From contig JAMXDE010000006.1 in NCBI GenBank assembly GCA_026770025.1, forward strand, positions 2,610,001 through 2,674,000: DNA of 64,000 nt. The letters run 5' to 3'. Position 1 is the first letter of the stretch, and each line of letters starts with the position of its first letter. The DNA is from Craspedostauros australis. Lineage: Eukaryota > Bacillariophyta > Bacillariophyceae > Mastogloiales > Achnanthaceae. Under the pieces are notes generated by a model, which saw only the letters and a list, made by a program, of their open reading frames with translations, made no database searches and was not told where the DNA came from. This document shows, one piece after another, positions 58,001 to 64,000 of the stretch. Made by a program: the position numbers and the translations under genes.

Positions 58001-58708
58001 GAGAGTTGCCTGGCATTTCCCATCACTCTTGGAGTGTGTAGTGCCTCCAGTCTGTGGATTGGCGGGTGCGTGGTCGCCAGGGGGCCATCGTTGCCGCTGA
58101 TGCTGCTACTTGTGCTGCAGCACCGTTCCGTGTGTGCCCTCTTCGTCGTTATTCGATTTGATTTGTAGATAATTCTTGCCGTCTGGGTGGGTCGCGTTTG
58201 TCTTATGACCTCTTTGCTTGCTGCATTTTGGAATAGGATCCGTACTTGCCGTCATTGTCATGATCCTAATCGACGTATGAGGCGACTTGGCCTCGATGTG
58301 CCGTGTGGTATTGCAACGTAGCAGGCTGCATTGGTCTCTTCACTGCTGTTGTTTCCCTTCCACCCTTCGCGTGGTCCCTCAAGGGTCTTTTGTGAATGCT
58401 CAACTCTGCCAGGATCATCTTGCATGGCTTTCGCTGGTTCTCAGGTACGCACCCATGAAGCTGTGTATTGATCGTATTGTCCGTATGGTTTGTCTGTGCA
58501 TGTGTGTATGTGTGTATGTATCAATGTGTATCTCTCTATAGAGATGATCGAATGGTTGTTTCACCCTATGTCCGTTGGTCTCAATACGACGAGCACAGTC
58601 GTCATCGCCGTTGTTGTCTTGCAATCCGAGCCAGAGCTGCCTTCACAGTACCAGTACGAGCACGAGTACTCTGCACGTCACTGCTCTCCAAGTATGATAC
58701 TCGTGCTC
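55010..58708. other. 3.7-kb intergenic region, no supported gene
   Basis: Contains TATTC/ATTATA repeats near 56545-56600, GGTTG-type repeats at 57340-57370 and a CT run near 57511-57530. A 218-codon plus-strand frame (56668-57324) has a basic, Ser-rich middle but no recognisable domain and I leave it uncalled. Confidence 0.45.
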
Positions 58709-59296
58709 TCAGCAGTCATACTCTCGGTATCGATGGCGAGACTGTCTACGACTGCGCCGTGCGGATGTTGTTGTCCGATCCAAACGGATCTGAGAAATCT
58801 CAACCACCTCTTTCTTACCCGTGGATTGCCACTTGATCGTAACACGCTGCCGCCAGGTCTCGAAGTCGGCTGCTTCCATCCATGCTGGATGCTCTGTCTT
58901 GCCGACAAGGACCCACACGTAGAGGCGGCTGGAAGTTTTTCGCTTCTTCGCCGGACCTGCTGGCTGCTCTGACTTCCACAAGTGTCTTGGCTGCTGCAGG
59001 CACTGTTTATAGCGCTTTCGTTTGATTTGGCGAGGGCAGGTGGGATGATTGTCACGCGCATGGCGATGGCGACGATCTCCAATCTCTTCGTCATCATAGG
59101 GAGCAAGGCTGTTCATGTCATTGTCCTCACCACCGCTGTTGCTGATAGTGCTACTGCCGCTAATGCTAATGCTAGTGCTACCACTGCCGCTGGCGGTAGT
59201 GGCGGTCACATTAGTGCCATCTGTTGATGGTGCTGTTGATGGTGTTGTTGATGATGTTGTCGATGATGTTGTCGATGATGATGTAATGTTACACAT
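58709..59296 (-). CDS. hypothetical nuclear protein with possible Tudor-like domain
   Basis: 195-aa minus-strand ORF starting MCNITSSSTT. Residues 6-70 are a Ser/Thr/Gly tract encoded by imperfect ATC/ACA repeats. An acidic EDNDMNS...DDEEIGD stretch and two basic clusters (RQIKRKRYKQ, AKKRKTSSR) that look like nuclear signals follow. The C-terminal 75 residues, SRLYVWVLVGKTEHPAWMEA...RVTIKWQSTGKKEVVEISQIRL, have the strand pattern of a small Tudor/PWWP-like barrel: an aromatic VWV, a Pro-Ala turn, a V.W.STG hairpin and a final VEISQI strand. The conserved-looking C-terminus is the main reason to call a gene. The upstream 300 bp, a repeat of GAGTGC units, are probably leader. Chance ORF remains possible because the N-terminus is simple repeat. 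Confidence 0.5.
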   Translation of the reverse strand: MCNITSSSTTSSTTSSTTPSTAPSTDGTNVTATTASGSGSTSISISGSSTISNSGGEDNDMNSLAPYDDEEIGDRRHRHARDNHPTCPRQIKRKRYKQCLQQPRHLWKSEQPAGPAKKRKTSSRLYVWVLVGKTEHPAWMEAADFETWRQRVTIKWQSTGKKEVVEISQIRLDRTTTSARRSRRQSRHRYREYDC

Positions 59297-62200
59297 GTTT
59301 TACCTGCGATCCTGTCAGAACCACTTTGTCTGTCTGTCTCGGTCGTCGTTTTTCGTTTGCCTTGGTTGTTGCGACGCACTTGCCTTTGCTTGATCGTATC
59401 TGGACGATTGAGAGTGAAAGCGAGAGCATGAGCGAGAATAGGAGTGTGAGTGTGAGTGCGAGTGCGAGTGCGAGTGCGAGTGCGAGTGCGACGATGAGTA
59501 ACTTCACCAAGCGGTATCGGTGGTTGTCCCCAACGGTTGTATAATATGTTGTTGTGCTTACTTGTTGGTATGTCTGTCGGCTGGTTTATGGCTGTGCTGC
59601 TGCTTGTTGTCCTGTTTTGTGGTGCTGATGTTCGAGGTTGGTGTACTACTCGTACTGGCACTCGTGCTCTTGCTCGCGCTCGTGCTTGAAGGCACGTGAT
59701 AGCAGCGGCGTCAAAGTCGTGAAACGATTCCGGAACAAAAGGACGCAGAAGTCCTACCAGGGTCTACGGTGTTGCTGCGTTGGCCGTCTTTCCCGTCCGT
59801 CTGTCGAATGTCCGTCTCTCCTCTCTCTTTTCTGTTGCTGTTTCTTCCTCTGTGTTGGTGTTGATGTTTTTGCTCTCTTCCGCTTTGTTGATGTCATGGG
59901 CCAATTCCACCGACAGCGCCCACCACCCGAACTGTATTCGTCCACCACCTGCTCGTGCACGGTCTCAATCATTCAAATACATGTGCCCCCTCCAACAGTC
60001 CACGTACGAACAAGGTACATAAGACGCAGACATCTCTCTCTCTCTCTCTCTAGACTGATCTGTCTTCATTCGCACACTTGCTATACATGCTCAAAACGGC
60101 AAGCAGTCATAGACGAGCAGTTCGTATTCATGTTGGAGATCTCCCATCATGGTCTGTCAGATGACATCAAATTGCATCAATCCTCACCGCGATCCTCTCT
60201 TGGCAAGTGCAGGCAAGTGTACCCCCTCCAAACAGACAGACAGACAGAGAGAGAGAGAGAGAGAGAGAGTAGACGACTCTGCTCTCCTCTATTTGCGTTT
60301 GCAATGGACCAAGGCCTCGATCCCAACCTCCACCAATGTTGTTCTTATCAACTCGACACCATGCATACGAGCTGCTCAGAGCTTCCCAATGAAGGCAACC
60401 GATTGGTTCCGCCATGGAGAATGGGAGCCAGGTGGGTGTTGGAAAGGTTGGCGTGTTCGCTCGCGGTCAATGACGAATGACCAACACTACAGTGGACTTG
60501 TTATCGCCAATTTCCCTGTCGTTATTTGTGTGGCGGTTTGGCTGGCTTCGCTTATCCTACATGTCAAACATCCAGGGACGCGGGCTATGTCAATGGGCAC
60601 AAACAACTCTCGTGGCGAGAAAAGAGCGTCACCACTCGCTTCCCTTCTCGGAAGCTTCGACCTCTATTTCTCACCCAAAAGAAAATTCATCCAATCAGAT
60701 CGCCACACCAAAACACAAACGGACCAACGAATGAACAGACAATCGACCCTGGGGTGCCCAAGCATACGAGCCATAATACTCTGGAGGGATAGAGATAGAG
60801 ATAGACAGAGAGGCTCAAGTCGATTACAATCATGGAGCAGAGTTGGATTACTACACTTGTCATGGTGCTTGCCCTGTGTCATTAGAAATCAAGGACTGTT
60901 TGCAAACCCCATCGCACTCCCATGGATCATCCAATCGACATGGTTGCGGGTGTGTCCGTGTGAATGCATGAGAAAACAACGAGAGGGCGAGGAGGAGGTG
61001 CTCACCACATTATCCAGCATGTGATGGCGTTGCTGGTGGAGACAAAGTCCTGCACGAGAAACCTTGACAGGATAACTCCATTCTTGCGAGAACACCACGA
61101 AAGTGCCACATGCATCAGCAGGATGCAACAGATCTCAAAATCAGAAGCCGACGATGGCAATAGAACAGTCCTACCTATTGTGCGACGCAAAGTCTTTCAT
61201 GCAATAATATGAGAACTTGATCATGGAAATGCGATGCGTCAATGCCAGCATGTGCGTCCGCAATCAAGGCCCATGCTCCTGTAAGCATACGGTGCTGCGT
61301 CGTGTCGCATCGCATTCGATTGCCTCAGGAAAATGCTCGTAGAGCAACACCATACGTACTCCAGGATACGGTGCGATTGTTTGGATTGTTGATCAATCGT
61401 AGAGTATGAGGGGTTGCATGACATTGAATTGCATTGCATTTGATTGGGAGCCGCACAGTGAGTTGATGACAGCCGCGATGCACGATCGACACTGATCAAT
61501 CCGACTTCCCACTAGCATGTCAGTAGCAAGACATACATCGAAGCAAAAACAGCAAAACAGCACGGAAGCCGATGCGCCTGCATGAGGACAACTTGGTCAT
61601 GAAAAGGATAAGCGACCAGCTCGCTCATACCAATCACAGAGTGTGACGGAATTGTGGACGATGTCTACCCACTTGAAACTCAACAACTTTCCTGCAATAG
61701 TTGGGATGGCCTTGATGATTTCCAGCGCCTGCTGACATATTCTCTGTCTCTCTCTCTCTCTCTACATATATATATGGAGAGAGAGAGACAAGTACTCCTA
61801 CCGCCATTGTGAAAGACAGTCGTCGTCATGTTTACGGTTTTGAAACGCTTGCGCAATGGATCCAAAGAAACAAGCAAGCAAGCACGTTTGTAAGCACATT
61901 CGTGAGTACTCCACATTGCTGACAAAGCTTGCATGAATGAAGCAGCAGCAGCAGCAAGAAAGGAACTGCGATATGCTATTCCTGTGCTATCTCTCAATAC
62001 TCATATCACTGCGGATGACCTAAGATCCATGACAAGTCAGATATGTGTTGCATGAACGGAGCAAGGCCCAACTCCAACACAGACAACGTGAACGACCAGA
62101 GCAATAGAAAGGTCGATTCCACAGTGGGAGCCGCCAAGACCGACATGCTCTGGAGTATTAAGGTTCAGCATCCCCTGATCGCGCGGCGATGAGCGTGGAG

Positions 62201-63161
62201 GAGGTGAAGGATCCCGTCTCGGCCATCATCAACCAACGCGTACGATCTATAATAGCCGGTTGTCTCGAACATCGAAGCGAGCTACCTGTACTATTTGTCA
62301 CCATCACATCATGTAACTTGTCAAGTGTAATACAAGATGGCATAGCATCATAAGATGCCCCTCTCGAGAGAAGATGGCTGAAAACTGCAAGGCAGCCCAC
62401 TCAACGAGCATAACGCATGGTGCCAAGGCACTGCTCTCCACACAACACAACACAACACCTCGGTGTGCAACACTATACATACTCATACAACGCGTTGTCG
62501 GCAGCACGAGAGGCGGAAAAGGAGTCTTTGTCGCCATTGTGGTTCTTGTTGCTGTTGTCGTCGTTGTTATCGTCATTGCTATCGTCATTGCTATCGTTTT
62601 CGGCGAACGAGAAGAAGAGATTCAAGCTCTCCCAACCGGTTAAAAGAAAAGGAGACGAACTCCTCCATGGGGTGTCGCTCGTTCATCGTGTTCCTGTCTT
62701 GTACCTGTCTGACGAAACTCATCGAATGGCAACAATAAGGACTTATTTAGCTCCTCTTGTTGGGTGACGTCATGCGTACACAGTCTGTATGTCATCCGGT
62801 GCAATTCGCATTTCGTGATCCGATTGGTCAATGCGAACACTTTGTCTCGCACATCTGCACGTTGGGACAAACGTTGAATTCGAATCGCCAGCAACAACAC
62901 CAAGGAGCGCCGTGTGAAGGCAAACAAGGCGACGAACGGGCCGACGATGGAGATCGAGGCATTCGCTGCGCCGCACGAGTACGTGGTATCGGTACGCAGA
63001 TACTGTACCTACGCGTGCGAGAACAGGAACGCACCTGAATCCAACGCCGGAAGCAAGTCGGCATCAACACTGCAAGAAAGGAGAGTGAAGATCGGCACCG
63101 ACGTCACCATCAATACACTCACACCCGTCACACGACCCAAACGCAAACGCAAAGACACATC
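59297..63161. other. 3.9-kb intergenic region rich in microsatellites
   Basis: (GTGCGA)n near 59450-59490, CT run at 60032-60052, GA run at 60244-60269, and a CT/TA/GA hairpin at 61744-61790 resembling the one at 43537-43592. GTTGTC/ATCGTC repeats near 62540-62600. Frames of 280-290 codons at 59638-61024 are overlapping, low-complexity and unrecognisable. Confidence 0.45.
59450..59490 (+). repeat. GTGCGA hexanucleotide repeat
   Basis: About six tandem units of GTGCGA/GTGTGA; would read as Arg-Thr on the minus strand and Ser-Ala on the plus strand. Confidence 0.85.
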
Positions 63162-64000
63162 ATGTCCGGAGTCTACGGCCGAATCTTCGCGGCCACATCG
63201 AAGCGGCTGACGAGCTCCGCCGTGCGCGGATCCTCGATCCCTCCGCAGAGCCTGTGGGCAGTCCCAGGCCTTGTCGGCTTCACCTGGTTCATCTGGCAGG
63301 GATTGACCGATGACATCAAGCAGTCCGTCGGTCTCTACTGGGACCCGCATGCTGTCGTGAAGCGCGTCGAGATGGAGAAGGAGCAACGATTGGCCGCGCG
63401 CGAAGCCGCCAAGCTGGCCGCCAAGGCTCCAAAGCCGTCGATCGAGGAGACCATCGCCGCCGTCGTGGAGCAGGCCGAAGACGAGGAAGACGAGGAAGAA
63501 GAGGAGCAGCAGGCTGAGGAGCCAGTGGTGGAAGAAGAGGAGGAAGAGGCCGCGCCTGCTCCAGCCGCCGAGGTCGAAGCTGGGTCTGGCGATGACGAAG
63601 AGGAGGAAGTCGAGGCTCCCAAGAAGAAGGTCGACGACATGACCATGGAAGAGAAGTGGGCCTACTTCGCCGAAAGGGCCACAAACCCAGGCGACGACGA
63701 TGATGATGACGACGATGACGATGACGTAAGTGTCTATGTTTGTTGGCACATGCTGAATGTCACTCAGTCGGTTCTTCACAACTTGGCCACAACACTCGCG
63801 CAGAGCAGAGCAGACTTTGCCTACCACCCTGCTGCTGATGCCAATGCTACTGCCCATTCTGCTGATGACGACAGCTCCCTGCCTCATACAAGTACTATAT
63901 TCATATGCATGCCTATGCATAACTGTTCCACATGCTCTCCCATCCAACTCACACCTTCACTCTGTCTTTTACACCCACCCGGCCACCTCAATGCATCACA
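63162..64000 (+). CDS. membrane-anchored protein, long paralogue with acidic extension (partial)
   Basis: Exon 1 runs 63162-63725 (188 codons, phase 0) and ends at GTAAGT; the frame stays open to the window edge, so the 3' end is not seen. The N-terminus MSGVYGRIFAATSKRLTSSAVRGSSI is presequence-like. PPQSLWAVPGLVGFTWFIWQGLTDDIKQSVGLYWDPHA and the following charged helix are almost identical to the protein at 54737-55009. After AAKLAAK, where the short copy stops, this one continues with APKPSIEETIAAVVEQ and a long Glu/Asp-rich tract. KKKVDDMTMEEKWAYFAERATNPGDDDD then leads into the intron. The acidic tract suggests binding to basic partners, but function is unknown. The long frame on the opposite strand is an antisense artefact. 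Confidence 0.8.
   Translation, partial: MSGVYGRIFAATSKRLTSSAVRGSSIPPQSLWAVPGLVGFTWFIWQGLTDDIKQSVGLYWDPHAVVKRVEMEKEQRLAAREAAKLAAKAPKPSIEETIAAVVEQAEDEEDEEEEEQQAEEPVVEEEEEEAAPAPAAEVEAGSGDDEEEEVEAPKKKVDDMTMEEKWAYFAERATNPGDDDDDDDDDDDVSVYVCWHMLNVTQSVLHNLATTLAQSRADFAYHPAADANATAHSADDDSSLPHTSTIFICMPMHNCSTCSPIQLTPSLCLLHPPGHLNAS

Noticed and set aside
59638-61024. Two overlapping 280-290 codon ORFs
   Set aside because: Both cross CT/GA microsatellites and encode Ser/Leu/Arg/Glu strings; no domain.
63009-63947. 312-codon minus-strand ORF at the window end
   Set aside because: Antisense of the acidic paralogue; its Leu-rich appearance comes from GAG/GAA codons read backwards.

Overview
The window reads as nuclear DNA of a diatom (Bacillariophyta), or at least a stramenopile. 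The evidence is a two-exon NRT2-type nitrate transporter with diatom-like sequence, three members of a small-protein family that I recognise as diatom-type orphans (conserved VTFAP...RRxDY...RGLExRT block), short GT-AG introns, CAA-rich 5' leaders, and a tRNA-His gene with internal promoters and a T-run terminator. Species cannot be named from the sequence.

Layout. 0-2.7 kb: an unknown acidic, repeat-bearing ORF and orphan-family member 1. 5.6-8.2 kb: an intact 849-aa Tc1/mariner-type DDD transposase with an extra N-terminal domain. 8.9-12.8 kb (minus strand): a gene graveyard holding a GNAT / N-acetylglutamate-synthase-like tail and a decayed protein-L-isoaspartate O-methyltransferase gene with a coiled-coil/acidic C-terminal extension. 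12.9-17.5 kb: no supported gene. 17.55-19.24 kb: nitrate transporter. 20.44-28.79 kb: a near-complete non-LTR retrotransposon (ORF1 plus a 1,842-aa ORF2 with endonuclease, reverse transcriptase, RNase H and a zinc knuckle) flanked by an imperfect 22-24 bp target-site duplication, followed 127 bp later by tRNA-His. 30.2-35.3 kb: a second, degenerate relative lacking endonuclease and reverse transcriptase, itself interrupted by a tRNA-derived SINE.

38.3-39.0 kb: orphan-family member 2. 42.0-49.2 kb is the housekeeping island: ribosomal protein eS7, a convergent FUN14-like membrane protein gene, and head-to-head with that the exosome nuclease DIS3/RRP44 in three exons. 51.5-52.1 kb: orphan-family member 3. 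53.4-54.5 kb: a 1.1-kb segment bounded by perfect 26-bp inverted repeats. 54.7-55.0 kb and 63.2 kb to the window end: two recent paralogues of a small membrane-anchored, probably organellar protein, the second with a long acidic extension and running off the window. 58.7-59.3 kb (minus): a nuclear-looking protein with a possible Tudor-like fold.

Intergenic DNA is long and full of microsatellites and hairpins. The housekeeping genes act independently of each other: nitrate uptake, translation, RNA decay and probably mitochondrial membrane biology. The remainder is shaped by retrotransposition, DNA transposition and gene decay. All protein identities are from reading motifs, with no database search.
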